A stretch of DNA of 50,379 nucleotides from Bremia lactucae (GCF_004359215.1 NC_090621.1:947192-997570); one strand, 5' to 3'; counted from the first letter of the stretch, positions 33,133 through 45,145 are shown. Numbers and translations: made by a program. Notes: a model not told the origin generated them from the letters alone.

Positions 33133-33475
33133 ATCACTTTACCTCACCGCCGCGCCCCTACCTCTCTTCTTCTCAGCGCCAATTATGGCGGAACATCGGC
33201 ATTTTGGTCATTTGTGTCTTTTGGGAATATTGCCAATGTTTGAAACCTGTGTATGCTTCGCGTTTTTTAGGAACGGTTGGATCTGGACGCGGGTGGGTGC
33301 AAAAGATGCGGGTACGTTAGTAGATCACACATTTGTAAAAATATTTAAGGATTACACCATGGGTTGTTGGGTATTCTGAATATTTCGGAATTCTTGGAGT
33401 GAGGGTGTGTGTGCAAAGGCCAAGATCACTTTTGACAACAGAATTAAAAATGAGCGAAGGTTACCCCAGCATAGA
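33121..33475. other. Single ambiguous base followed by unassigned sequence
   Basis: 33121 is N. Sequence left of it is gypsy RT. To its right, 33122-33475 has a different composition and no recognised content. The N may mark a join made in assembly. Confidence 0.55.
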
Positions 33476-33926
33476 TGTAACGGGGCACTGCGACTTGTAC
33501 TGTTTCAGTACAAGTCCACTTCACACTGCTTCAGATGTGAGTGGTGCCTCTCGTTAGGTGACGTACACTGTACGTATAGAGGAAGACTTCTCTTAAGGCA
33601 AGTTAGCTTAAGAGTGTAAAATGAAAACTGTATTAATATAGTTAAGTGTCTTGTTAATCTATCTTTGTAAATGTTGACTTAACTATAAACTAATACTAAA
33701 CATGTAAATGAATTCTTATCTATCTTATCTTGTAACTCTCTTTGACTACTTCTACAGCTGATTAGTCTGCGGAATAAATAGACATAATGGTCAATACCTA
33801 TTTATGGATAAGAATTCAGGACATTACTATATAAAGTAATTTCGTCCAAATATTATCTACCTTTTAGATATTTATTAATTAACAACCATTTAGTGTTAAT
33901 TTCATGTAACGATACACCCCGTTACA
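33476..33926 (-). repeat. Complete family-1 LTR, inverted
   Basis: 451 bp, TGTAACGGGG to CCCCGTTACA with full 10-bp terminal inverted repeats. In this orientation it starts with the cttgtactg hairpin. No polypurine tract or primer-binding site adjoins it, so it is probably a solo LTR. Confidence 0.9.
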
Positions 33927-34207
33927 GTAGAGATAAAAGAAGAGAGATACGGAGACGATAAGATAATAATTCAATTGCATGTTTAGTATTAGATTATAAT
34001 TAAGTTAGCATTTACAAGATAGATAGAAGAGATACTTAATTATACTATTACAGTTTTCATTTAACCCTCTTTAAGCTAGTTACCTTAAAGAGAAGTCTTC
34101 CTCTGCACGTACTAGTGTACGTGAAATAATATAAGGCACCACTCGCAACTGAAATAGTGCGAAGTGGACTTGTACTGAAGCAGTACTAGTCGTAGTGCCC
34201 CGTTACA
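33927..34207 (+). repeat. 5'-truncated family-1 LTR
   Basis: It continues directly from the previous LTR in the opposite orientation, from the gagataaaag block to CCCCGTTACA. With 33476-33926 it makes an imperfect palindrome with arms of about 280 bp. It ends 346 bp before the PCNA start codon. Confidence 0.88.
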
Positions 34208-34435
34208 CCGAGTCCATAATAGCCAGCGTAACAATAATATATTTTTTGCCGATATTTGAGTATAATACACAAGAATGCGACAGATACATGACTCGCATTC
34301 CTGTGTACATATTTGATTTCGACTTTTATGTTTCCCTTTTCATTAAAAAAAAACATTCATTGATAATACATAATAAAAGTTCACGAAGATGATGTTCGAC
34401 ATTTATGAAACTTATCGTATTTTCCAATTTAGCAA

Positions 34436-34474
34436 TTTGGCGGGAAAGAAATGTCGTTGTTTCTCGCGCCAAAA
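34436..34474. promoter_or_regulatory. Two E2F/DP-type sites in the PCNA promoter
   Basis: 34436-34447 reads TTTGGCGGGAAA, the textbook E2F consensus. 34460-34474 on the reverse strand reads TTTTGGCGCGAGAAA, a second site in opposite orientation about 12 bp away. They lie 80-118 bp before the PCNA ATG. E2F control of PCNA at the G1/S transition is well known in animals and plants. That it applies here is inference. Confidence 0.72.
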
Positions 34475-34538
34475 CCCATCGAGCCCTCGCCACCGATCAA
34501 GACATTCGGCAATTGGCCTGTAAGTTTGTACCGTGTGA

Positions 34539-35401
<863 letters not shown>

Positions 35402-35596
35402 AAAGCAGTCGAAAATGCGCTTTTAAACTACAATATAATGATTTTTTCAACTGACCAAAACTGTTTTAAATCAGTGGCCATTTTAGAGTTGCCTAATTTT
35501 GTTTGACATCAAAGTGTCCAAAGTGACTTTGTTGAAAGAAAGGGGTAAGCGCTATTTTCTATTTTGGGGTTGACATGAGATTGGTCGATGCGGAGG

Positions 35597-37298
35597 CTAG
35601 TTGCTCCAGGACTGAAGGTTTGAGTACGTGACGTAGAAGAAGGTGAGCACGCCGATGATGATGACGAATGAGTCGACTATCTTGTCCATCCACGTCGAGT
35701 GTGGAGTCAGCTTGAGGTAGAAGAGTGGTGGATACACTAAGCTTAGCGGGACTAAATCGAGCAAAAGAGTCATGATCAGAAAAAAGAATTCAAAAAGCGA
35801 ATCAAAACCTACCACAGCAAAAAGCGCCAACAATTGATACGAAAAGATCGAGCCGGTCTTGGCCAAAATACGCAATGCAAACGGTGACGAGTACCGCGAT
35901 TGCACGAAAAAAATTCTTGGCCACTTTTCGTCCAGAGGCGCGTTTAGGGAAACCCAACATTTCTTCCATAATGTTCACGGCAGGAAAGAGGAATAGGGGA
36001 TACGACAAAAGTTGGGCGAAAGCGTATCCAAATTGCACTGAACTGGACCAGCCATTCCGCGGGAGACTTGAGGTCACCATGGGGGCGATGCTATTGCCAA
36101 AAGCAAGGTAATTGATGCCAGCAAAGAGCGAGTAGAAACACAGCAAGCCAACCACCGTCCACGCCAGCAAAGACGGAAATCGCTTTTGCCGTGCCTGATT
36201 CAACGAACTTTGGGTCGGCAAAACTAACCCAATCCCCTCAAATGTAAAAATTGACGTGCCAATAAAAACAGGATAATCGTTTTCATTAAAAAGATGCACA
36301 TCTTGGGCAGGGCCTTGAGTTGCCAGGAGCATCATAGAATTTCCTAGAATAAAGGCCACACCGTATAAAATAAATACATCGGCGAGAAGGTTGCTGATTG
36401 AAAAGTAGCTAATGTACCGAATCCATGAAAGGGGAATGTACACGGCAATTTGCAACAAAATCAATACCGACGGATGGACACTATAGCCTACGAAAGACAC
36501 CACTTGGGCCAAATTTTGCGCCACAAAAATCACATAGGTACAGCAAAACCCTGCTTGCATCATTATGATAGAAATTTGCACCATGCGTCGACCCCATGCG
36601 CCATAGGCGAGAAATCCAATGTGGCCATACGTGCCACCAACCAACTCTCGGCACTGCAACAACCGCAGCATCGCATACAGTGTCATTGCGGCAATAAACA
36701 TCAAGCACAAGGGCGAAAAGAGAACACCGCCACTCCGAAATCCATCGGGCAAGAACAAAATGCCTGTTCCTACAAACGATTTTAGCAACGTCAGCAACGC
36801 GTGCCACATTGTCGACGACTTGTCACTATCGTTTGATTTTGGTGGGTTTCCATGTAGCTGTAGGAGTTTTGTTTCCTCCGACGTGGTGTCTAAACTAGAC
36901 ATTTAAAATACATACATTCTTGGGCATTAGACGACAACAAAAATCATTCTGACAATTGTTGCCAACTTTACATGCAACAATAGGTACCCATTTGCCGAGC
37001 GATAGGCTGGAAGTGGTGTCATGAGCAAATTCTGTGCACGCTCCTCCACATTCATTCCGTCGTACTCATCGTTGTCTTGACTCAAAATGTTGCCAATAAA
37101 TGGGTCGTACGCGCTATTAATGCGGTCAATGATCTGATCCCGAAGAGCTTTCGATACGATGGGTCGAGATGTCGTCTGAAGGTGGTGAAGGCGGAAGCCT
37201 CCAGGTACAGCAATGTCCAGCGCCTTGGGTGTAGAGAGCTCTGAGAGCCCAGGCTCAGACTCCCGGCGTCCCATGATGTGAGGTGATGATGCGCGCAT
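35597..37298 (-). CDS. Amino acid/auxin permease (AAAP) family transporter
   Basis: Proposed exons on the minus strand: 37298-36988, 36894-35813 and 35751-35597. Introns are 93 bp (donor GTACCT, acceptor TCTAG) and 61 bp (donor GTAGGT, acceptor TTTAG). Joined they give 515 residues, in frame at both junctions. The N-terminal 100 residues are cytosolic (VPGGFRLHHLQ). The membrane part begins at LLKSFVGTGILFLPDGFRSG, the standard first segment of AAAP transporters, and about ten hydrophobic segments follow. The last junction restores GAFCCVPLSLVYPPLF, a conserved AAAP block. Likely role: proton-coupled amino acid transport at a vacuolar or plasma membrane, substrate unknown. The first intron rests on protein similarity and splice signals only. 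A translation starting at 36902 would lack the N-terminal domain. An acceptor-like ctttctacag near 37325 leaves room for a 5' untranslated exon. Confidence 0.85.
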
Positions 37299-37426
37299 TC
37301 TCGGTATCGAAAGAGTCCGACGACCTGTAGAAAGACATATAACACATAAAAAGCCTTCCAAATCATATCCTGTCAAACACGTTGTTCTCTCAAGCTCGTG
37401 AATGTGGTCCACAAGAAATCGTACCC
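37299..37426. promoter_or_regulatory. Short divergent promoter between transporter and PRP17
   Basis: Only 128 bp separate the proposed start codons of the two divergent genes, so both core promoters must lie here or overlap the genes. I see no clear oomycete initiator in it. Confidence 0.55.
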
Positions 37427-39220
37427 ATGGAAGCGCTCGCAGCATATGCGTCTAGTGACGACGAAATGGCGCCACGTCGCGCCTCAATGCTGTCGCTTCC
37501 TACTGTGAATTCTGCTCCACTCATGAATGTAATTGATAAGCAGGAGCAAAAGAACAAATCTGCTTTTTTGGTGGCGGCGACAAAGGCCCATTTGGCTTTA
37601 AATCTCCCCATCGAGTCAACTTTAGCGCCATTCGTGGGTCCCCACAGCGCCGATCTAAATAAACTTGCACGTTCGCACCCGTTACGAGCAGGAAGTGGCA
37701 AAGAAATCGTCACTGGTATCGTCGAGCCGGCATTTCTTGAGGATTACACCTTTGACGCGCAGTACCATACGTATAACCATACCGAAACCCGCAACGTAAC
37801 CCGCATGCGGGTCAAAGGAGCGCCACCGTCTGCTCCTGCGCTCCCAGGAGAGACAGTGCCTGAACACACAAAACCTTTTGATACAGAAGACGTATTTACA
37901 AAGCGCAACGCCAAGAAGCGGACGCATCAGCACATTGGCGCCGTAAAGGCCACTATGGGACATTTCATCTCGGACAGCATTTGGGCACCTTGCCACGAAA
38001 AAGGTACCTTTTTGACCGATGCGGAAAAGTGTATTCTCACAGACGATCAAAAGGCTTTGCGAGACGAACACGAGGAGCTCAAACGACGGAAAGCGCAAGC
38101 GTTAGCTGAAATCAATGAGGAATTGGAATTTGACCGGATTGTCGAGAAAAAAACGTCGCATGTGCTCCCAGCGCGACTAAAAGCGGGTCAAACAGCCTTG
38201 CCAGGAAAGTCCACGTTCCTTGGCGATCACGAATACGATTACCAAGGCCGTGCGTGGGTCGCAGCTCCACGGACGCTTAAGCCGGACGATGGAGATCATC
38301 AGGTCTTTGTACCCAAAAAGTGTGTCCATAAGTGGACGGGGCATACAAAAGGAGTTCAAGCGATTGAATTGTTCCCAAGATATGGGCACTTATTGTTATC
38401 GGGGAGTATGGACCATTCTGTTCGGATTTGGGACGTCTATAAGGAACGCAAGTGTCAACGAGTGTACGAAGGTCACTCGGGGGCCGTGAGAGGGATTAAT
38501 TTTAATGCCAATGGGACCCAATTTCTCAGTTGTAGCTATGATCGGTTTATTCAGTTATGGGACACCGAAACGGGACAAACGGTCCAATCTTTTACGACGC
38601 GACGTGTACCGTATTGTGTCGAATTCTATCCTCTCGACAATACACAATTTATTGTCGGGGATTCCAATAAAATGGTTGTTCAATTTGACACGCGATCAGG
38701 AGAGATTGTGCAAGAGTATAACCACCACTTGCAAGCAGTGAATAGCGTCACGTTTGTGGACGATAACAAGCGCTTTGTGAGCACTTCGGACGACAAGAAG
38801 CTCTTGGTGTGGGAGTGGGGCATTCCCGTCCCTATCAAGTATATTTCCGAGCCAAGTATGCACGCAATGCCAGCGGTAACGTTGCACCCAAGTGGCAATT
38901 ATTTTGCTGGCCAATCGTTGAATAATCAAATTGATGTCTACACGGCGCGTGACAAGTTCAAAATGAATCGGAAAAAAGTCTTTCGAGGGCATCAAAATGC
39001 CGGGTATGCTTGCCAAATTGGCTTCTCACCGAATGGCCAATATATTGTGTCGGGCGACGGCGAAGGGAAATTGGTCGTTTGGGACTGGAAAACGACCAAA
39101 GTGGTCAAGAAATTTCGTGCCCATGACCACGGACCGACGATGGGCGCGATTTGGCATCCGCTTGAGCCGAGTAAGGTAGTGACGTGCGGTTGGGACGGAC
39201 TTATTAAGTATTGGGACTAA
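37427..39220 (+). CDS. PRP17: Pre-mRNA-processing factor 17 (WD40 splicing factor)
   Basis: Intronless ORF of 597 residues from ATG 37427. An in-frame start 15 codons upstream exists, but MEALAAYASSDDE fits the usual acidic PRP17 N-terminus better. The first 300 residues are charged and contain the family block FLEDYTFDAQYHTYN and a GTFLTDAEKCILTDDQKALR segment. From about residue 300 seven WD40 repeats follow, starting KWTGHTKGVQAIELFP and ending TCGWDGLIKYWD. PRP17 (CDC40) joins the spliceosome for the second catalytic step of splicing in the nucleus. The gene appears intact. It is divergent from the transporter gene. Confidence 0.95.
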   Translation: MEALAAYASSDDEMAPRRASMLSLPTVNSAPLMNVIDKQEQKNKSAFLVAATKAHLALNLPIESTLAPFVGPHSADLNKLARSHPLRAGSGKEIVTGIVEPAFLEDYTFDAQYHTYNHTETRNVTRMRVKGAPPSAPALPGETVPEHTKPFDTEDVFTKRNAKKRTHQHIGAVKATMGHFISDSIWAPCHEKGTFLTDAEKCILTDDQKALRDEHEELKRRKAQALAEINEELEFDRIVEKKTSHVLPARLKAGQTALPGKSTFLGDHEYDYQGRAWVAAPRTLKPDDGDHQVFVPKKCVHKWTGHTKGVQAIELFPRYGHLLLSGSMDHSVRIWDVYKERKCQRVYEGHSGAVRGINFNANGTQFLSCSYDRFIQLWDTETGQTVQSFTTRRVPYCVEFYPLDNTQFIVGDSNKMVVQFDTRSGEIVQEYNHHLQAVNSVTFVDDNKRFVSTSDDKKLLVWEWGIPVPIKYISEPSMHAMPAVTLHPSGNYFAGQSLNNQIDVYTARDKFKMNRKKVFRGHQNAGYACQIGFSPNGQYIVSGDGEGKLVVWDWKTTKVVKKFRAHDHGPTMGAIWHPLEPSKVVTCGWDGLIKYWD

Positions 39221-39923
39221 GAAAATGGATTGATCCCATACGTTAGAATAACACGATAACTCTTGGACTAGCTACAGTCGATCTTAATTATCTCGTTACG
39301 TTTGTATTGTATTCTTCACGGGTTATGGTCGATAGGGTGCAAAAAGAGTCACGCCGAAAGATAGGGAACTAACTATGCATAAGCAAATTGGTGTCTCGTA
39401 CTTAAACAAAAATCGGAGGTTCACTTAGATTTGGACTTGCGTTTCATCACCAAAATGGCTACAGTCTGACGTCAAGACGTTGGTAGGTCGTAGCTAAGAC
39501 TTCTTAGATACTTGTAAATTTTCTCTGCACGTCAGTGTACGTGCAGTAATCGATGCACATCACCTTCAATGTTATCAGTGTCTAGTACCCACGAAGAAAC
39601 GAGTGACATAAAGGGTCCGCGGTCTCAATACGAACGGATGGCATGCAAATGTCATGATAATAAGGAGGAAAACCAGTTCGATGTTACAGATCGTAGGCAC
39701 TGTAGTAAAAAGATTTTGTTTTTGTTTTCCATTCTGCCTTCACCTACTTTCCAGTCGCAACCCTTTTTGTCCACGCATCGGCAAATCCCTAAATCATTTT
39801 TGCACAATTCATGCAGGATAACAATCACAAAGCCAGCGGCCGTCATACCCATAGTCGTCCCACGCACCTCGTGCGCATTCGTACTTGCCTTTTCAACATT
39901 TCTCCTCGGCGATATCTTTCCGC
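39221..39923. other. Interval between PRP17 and the copia remnant
   Basis: Two overlapping ORFs of 120 codons (+, 39569) and 71 codons (-, 39652) exist. Neither has a recognisable domain. The left part should contain the PRP17 terminator, and the right part may be the 3' end of the copia element, but no LTR boundary is seen. Confidence 0.45.
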
Positions 39924-40415
39924 TTATTTAGCCAAGTCGCATGAATTGCACAATGCAGCAAGTTTTTCAAAAACGAGCACCTTTGTAAACAGGTTCGCCA
40001 CTTGCAGCTTCGAGCGTACGTACTGGGCCGCGAGTACACCACGCTTGGCGTAGTTGCAGACAAACTTCAGGCGCACGTCGATGGGATTCGCCTTCAATGA
40101 CGATACCTCGCCCGCCAACTGCTTCAACGCCGCTTGGTTGTCAACGTGGAGTGCCATCCAAAGCATAGACAGCATCCCGATTTCGCAAAACATTTCTTGA
40201 TGCCGAGCAGCTCGAGCGCTTAATCCGATTCTGCCACAAAGTCCGCCTTCCTGGCGGAAAGCGTGACTCGGCCCTGCTTCTTCGCCGTCCAACACACCGG
40301 CATCCCGTTTAGACGGATGATGTCGCCATTCACAGTCCGACTTGTCAGCGGCAAAGTCAGCGTCTGAGTAGGACTCAAGCTGCAGCTCGCCATCGCGAAT
40401 TTTCATCGGCTCCAT
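39924..40415 (-). pseudogene. Copia RNase H
   Basis: The frame contains LESYSDADFAADKSDCEW (the copia GYSDADWAG-type block) and LHVDNQAALKQLAGE. It ends VANLFTKVLVFEKL, the conserved C-terminal block (DxxTKxL). Internal segments around 40200-40330 are out of frame with the expected sequence. Confidence 0.87.
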
Positions 40416-40636
40416 GCGCTGCGCTTGAACTCGCGTGTACCTTTCGGGTAACGCGCGATCCTCTTTGTGCGCTTGAGGTCATGCAGCCGTGGCTGATGGG
40501 TCTGGCGCGTTGCTTTATGCACGGCAAACCGCGATGCGTATCAATCAAAGAAACTTCTGACAAAAGATTAAAACGTGTTCAGGAACTCGGACCCCCCACC
40601 ATCTATACTTGTGTTAAACAGCGCGCAATCTTCTGG

Positions 40637-41481
40637 CTACCCTTCGTGGCAGTCCGCCTCGATCGAAGCTCGCGTCGAGTTAAAGTTCTCAAGTCCATGC
40701 TTGCGCAACAGCTCGCCTATCGCTTCCGATTGGTTCACAACATTGCTGCCGTCGTCGTCTATAGTGACACGCATCCCAAGAAACTTGCTGCCGACGCCAA
40801 GGTCAGTTATAGATAGACTTTCAAGCTTGATAAAGAAACAATCAACTGCAATTATGTCGCCGGTGGCCAGCAGGTCGTCCACGTACACACACCCACGACG
40901 ACCATCTGGCCGTCATCGACCATCCAGAGAGGCACATGTCCAAGATACACTGGCTAAAACCGGCGACCATCAATTGAGCGTGCAAGAGTTGGCTTCAAAG
41001 TCGTCTGGCCTATTAGAGGCCGTACAGGCTGTTGTGCAGCTCGAGCACAACATCCTTCTTGTGTGTGGTGTCAAGTGTCTTCAAAATCTCCTCGCTGGCT
41101 TCCACCGCTTGTGGAACATGCAGCAGGCTTTCCAAGTGGGCTTCCTTGTCTGCCTTGACGTAGGCATTGAAAATGTCTCCGTGCTTTGCCCCCCCCCCCA
41201 AGGTTGCTGCATGTGCCAAAATCACCTTTACGATCGACATATCCATCACGGCCGTGAAGGGGAGCTGGTAATTCATCATAAAGACCTGATTATTGCCGCA
41301 CGCCACAAGTCTTGCCTTTAGACGCTCGAAGAGACCGTCGCTTTGTTTTGCAGACTAATTTCGTGTGCAATGTGTTGCTTCCCGTGGGTCGCTCAATAAG
41401 GCTCCATACGCCATTTTCTTCATAAGCTTGTAGTTTATCTTGCATTGGCTTCTCAGAGCTCTTCCTTTTGGCGCTGCGCAT
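40637..41481 (-). pseudogene. Copia reverse transcriptase
   Basis: Pieces in three frames: EENGVWSLIERPTGSNTLHT (41481-41290), DIFNAYVKADKEAHLESLLH (41306-41013) with LHNSLYGL, and MYVDDLLATGDI (40888-40637), the copia catalytic YVDD. A run of 11 C at 41189-41199 lies at one likely frame break. Confidence 0.88.
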
Positions 41482-41497
41482 CGCTTACCCATATTTT

Positions 41498-41960
41498 TTA
41501 GGGTCGCGTCCGTAAATGTGCACTACCAAGTTTTCTTGTTGCACACCTTCTTCTTGCGCTAACTCTTCCTGAATCCCAGATACCAGGTCCGCTTGGTCGC
41601 ACTGCGCGTCCAAGACTTCGACTTTTTATTGCAACTCGTATTTTTCGTGCAGACGTCTCATCCCTTCCAGGAAAGTTTTTCACAGGCATTGCGCTAGGCC
41701 CAATAGTGACTGCACTTGGTACGTCTGCCACGGCCTTCTGATCTTCAAATTCGATTGCGCCATGAAGCTGACTGTTTTGATTCATGCTAAGGGCTTCAAT
41801 GTTGCACCCATGCTGTGTGACCGTGGCCTTGTTCTCCTTCTAAATAAACACCCCGAACACCTTCGTCTCATCTTTGTGACCAATGATAACGCCAGCTTAT
41901 GCCCGTTGCGCTAGCGAGTTCTTTCCACGGCTCGGTAAACCGTGCAGATCGATCCAAAAG
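41498..41960 (-). pseudogene. Copia integrase C-terminal end and linker
   Basis: The minus strand reads AGVIIGHKDETKVFGVFI, a stop, then KENKATVTQHGCNIEAL, leading into the ORF 41785-41498. This matches the segment after the copia integrase core where GYS..KGYRV-type residues occur. A TAG interrupts it. Confidence 0.6.
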
Positions 41961-41997
41961 TATAGATATCATGTGTTCGGAAGCGTTCTTTATCAGA

Positions 41998-42410
41998 TGT
42001 AACGGGGTGCATCGTTCGATGAAATTAACACTTAAAGGTTGTTAATTAATATATTATCGAAAAGGTAAATAATATTTGCAGGATATTACTTTAAATAGTA
42101 CTATTCAGAATTCTTATCCATAAATAGGTATAGGCCATTATACCTATTTATTTCGCAGACTGATCAGCTGTACGAGTAATGGCAGATAGAGTTACAGATA
42201 AGATAGAGATAAGAATTCATTTACATGTTAAGTATTAGATTATAATTTAGTTAGCATTTACAAAGATAGAACAAGAGACACTTAATTATATTTAATACAG
42301 TTTTCATTTTACCTTTTTAAGCTAATTACCTTAAGAGAAGTCTTCCTCTGCACGTAAAGTGAACGTCAATTACCGTAGGGCACCACTCGCAACTGAAGCA
42401 GTGCGAAGTG
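41998..42410 (+). repeat. 3'-truncated family-1 LTR of element G
   Basis: It begins TGTAACGGGGTGCATCG and breaks off at gtgcgaagtg, before the cttgtactg hairpin. It is followed directly by gag-region sequence. About 40 bp of LTR and the primer-binding site are deleted. Confidence 0.88.
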
Positions 42411-43739
42411 CGTGTTCCAGGGCTTGGTGGGGGAGAATTAGCCGATAGGCTTGCTGATATCAGCCCTGTTACCGTTCGGAAACAAGTAAGCGAGTTTCTC
42501 GCGACGCGATTTAGTGTCTTAAGACATGAAGAGAATACAATGGCTGATAGCCAAGACAAACAAAAAGAAGAAGCAGATGACCACATTTCCCACATCTAAC
42601 ATGAACATGTTAGATGATAGTGAGAATACTCATCACGTTTCCCTTAAAGCTACTCCTTTCTAGTGATATAGAAAGGAGTGCAGTTGAACGAATGAATTCG
42701 ACCGTAGGAAACGATGCAGTCTTGGCATTGCTGTCCAATTTGGACAGAGATGCCCTTTATTCAACCTTCGCCAAGTTCATACAACATGAACTTGACGAGA
42801 TGAAGGAAAAAGTAGCCTTGCTGAATCAGCAAGGCTCTCAACAGGCAAACTGTTGAGGTTTCAACAGGTACAGACCCCTATTTCTGGAATGACGCAAACG
42901 CGTCGTCCCAAACTTTAAAGATTGACATCTCTAAGTATAGGGGAGTCGAAGAAGACTCCCTCTTGCGATAATTTGTCGAGTTGGACGATGTCATAAGGGC
43001 ACGTCACATCATCGATGAGTAAATGCAAGTCGCATTCGCTCAATCATACTAGGCAGGTCGTGCTAAGACTTGGGCATTGGGCCTTAAGTTCCGCGACCCA
43101 TACGTCTTTGAATCGCTATAGGCTTTTAAAACCCGGCCCAAGCAGACGTTTAAACTACCAAGGGCTGAGTTCAAAGCTTGTTCAGAGCTTCTAAGACTCA
43201 AGCAAGGCAAGCGTGATGTTCACGCATATGCCCAACACATACGACTCTTAGCAAGTTGTATCACAAATAAACCAGTCCACGAACACACGTTGATTACGGT
43301 GTTCGTGCAAGGTCTTACAGATAGTCCCGTAAAGACCCACCTGTTCCGCTTGGAACTGGATACGCTTGAATAAGCAATATCCGTTGCGGAACAGGAGGAC
43401 TTAAGCTTGAGACAGGCTCAAGCTAGTTCGTTATCATATCGTCCTCCAAGACGACACGAGTTAGGTGGTCAAGAACCCATTAACCTTTCTTACGTCGAAT
43501 TCGAGAGACCTCGTTTTTCGAACAATAAGCGATCGCAGAAATGTCATCGCTGTCAAAAATTAGGACACTACGCTTTTGAGTGTAGTGCCCCACGCCCAGC
43601 ATCGATAGGTACTGAACGTAATTTTGGACCGTATGCCAAAAAGGGCAACGGTCGCGGGTCCGACGTTGTTGCGAAATCGCAACAGCAAAGCGGACCGCCA
43701 AAACCGGTCGGGGTCAGTAGGGGCGCAACGCCCTACTGA
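42411..43739 (+). pseudogene. Element G gag
   Basis: Pieces include LADRLADISPVTVRKQVSEF (42408-42599) and MNSTVGNDAVLALLSNLDRD (42614-42856). Next come the capsid segment LKQGKRDVHAYAQHIRLLAS with ITVFVQGL, and a zinc knuckle CHRCQKLGHYAFEC (C-x2-C-x4-H-x4-C) in the frame 43407-43739. Stops interrupt the capsid part. Gag forms the particle and binds element RNA. Confidence 0.87.
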
Positions 43740-43839
43740 TCCAGCAACCTCAAGAGCATTTGCAAATCTCTTGATTAAAGTTACTCCAGACACACAATTA
43801 TTATGTGTCTCTGTACCTTGAAATGAGGGATCCCTCATC

Positions 43840-44320
43840 ACCTTGAAGTTAAAAATGACAATTGATTTGTCACTTAGAGCCCTAGTGGACTGCGGAGCGT
43901 CGAATAACTTTATTCGATGCCAGTCACTAGAGGGTCGAAGGCTTAAACATGTATAGCACGACATCCCTCCACCGAGGATGACGGTGCGTCTAGCGACAGG
44001 CGCGTCGATAACAGTAATGAAACGCGTAGTGAAATTTCACTACACGTTAAGAGATTTACAGTATGATGATGTTTTCATCGTACTGGATTTGGATGACAAA
44101 TTTGATGCCATCCTTGGTTTACCTTGGCTCAGAAAATACGAGCCAAGGATCAGCTGGCAGCATCGATCCATAAAGATGCCTGCTACTTGTTCATCAGATG
44201 GCCATCTGATGAACGTCTTGGAGCGTCCACAAGCGTGTGGATGTACTATGAGTGAGTGCGATGGCCTCACTTGTGGTTGGTCGTTAGTACAACTGCACAA
44301 GATCACAGTGTGATTACCAA
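43840..44320 (+). pseudogene. Element G aspartic protease
   Basis: LRALVDCGASNNFIRCQSLE carries the retropepsin site as DCG in place of DSG, a form also seen in related elements. TVRLATGASITVMKRVVKFH and FDAILGLPWLRKYEPRISWQ follow, the second half of the fold with the conserved ILG. A stop lies near 43960. The frame runs into the assembly gap. Confidence 0.85.
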
Positions 44321-45145
44321 NNNNNNNNNNNNNNNNNNNNNNNNNNNNNNNNNNNNNNNNNNNNNNNNNNNNNNNNNNNNNNNNNNNNNNNNNNNNNNNN
44401 NNNNNNNNNNNNNNNNNNNNNNNNNNNNNNNNNNNNNNNNNNNNNNNNNNNNNNNNNNNNNNNNNNNNNNNNNNNNNNNNNNNNNNNNNNNNNNNNNNNN
44501 NNNNNNNNNNNNNNNNNNNNNNNNNNNNNNNNNNNNNNNNNNNNNNNNNNNNNNNNNNNNNNNNNNNNNNNNNNNNNNNNNNNNNNNNNNNNNNNNNNNN
44601 NNNNNNNNNNNNNNNNNNNNNNNNNNNNNNNNNNNNNNNNNNNNNNNNNNNNNNNNNNNNNNNNNNNNNNNNNNNNNNNNNNNNNNNNNNNNNNNNNNNN
44701 NNNNNNNNNNNNNNNNNNNNNNNNNNNNNNNNNNNNNNNNNNNNNNNNNNNNNNNNNNNNNNNNNNNNNNNNNNNNNNNNNNNNNNNNNNNNNNNNNNNN
44801 NNNNNNNNNNNNNNNNNNNNNNNNNNNNNNNNNNNNNNNNNNNNNNNNNNNNNNNNNNNNNNNNNNNNNNNNNNNNNNNNNNNNNNNNNNNNNNNNNNNN
44901 NNNNNNNNNNNNNNNNNNNNNNNNNNNNNNNNNNNNNNNNNNNNNNNNNNNNNNNNNNNNNNNNNNNNNNNNNNNNNNNNNNNNNNNNNNNNNNNNNNNN
45001 NNNNNNNNNNNNNNNNNNNNNNNNNNNNNNNNNNNNNNNNNNNNNNNNNNNNNNNNNNNNNNNNNNNNNNNNNNNNNNNNNNNNNNNNNNNNNNNNNNNN
45101 NNNNNNNNNNNNNNNNNNNNNNNNNNNNNNNNNNNNNNNNNNNNN
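44321..45145. other. Assembly gap (825 N)
   Basis: All bases are N. Flanking sequence is protease on the left and the protease-RT linker on the right, so the gap probably holds the missing linker of element G. True length is unknown. Confidence 0.98.

Larger units (their letters stand above)
39924..41960 (-). mobile_element. Degenerate Ty1/copia retrotransposon remnant
   Basis: Minus-strand order is integrase C-terminal end (to 41960), RT (41481 to 40637) and RNase H (40415 to 39924), which is the copia order. The N-terminal gag, protease and integrase core are missing. No LTRs are visible. The right end meets the family-1 LTR at 41998. Confidence 0.87.

Noticed and set aside
35802..36902. 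Transporter starting at ATG 36902 as a complete 366-residue gene
   Set aside because: It ends in an intron (GAFCC then GRF-stop) and lacks the last membrane segment. The three-exon model restores both ends.
39569..39931. 120-codon plus-strand ORF after PRP17
   Set aside because: No domain or signal, overlapped by an equally plausible antisense ORF, and no promoter signal. Not enough to call a gene.
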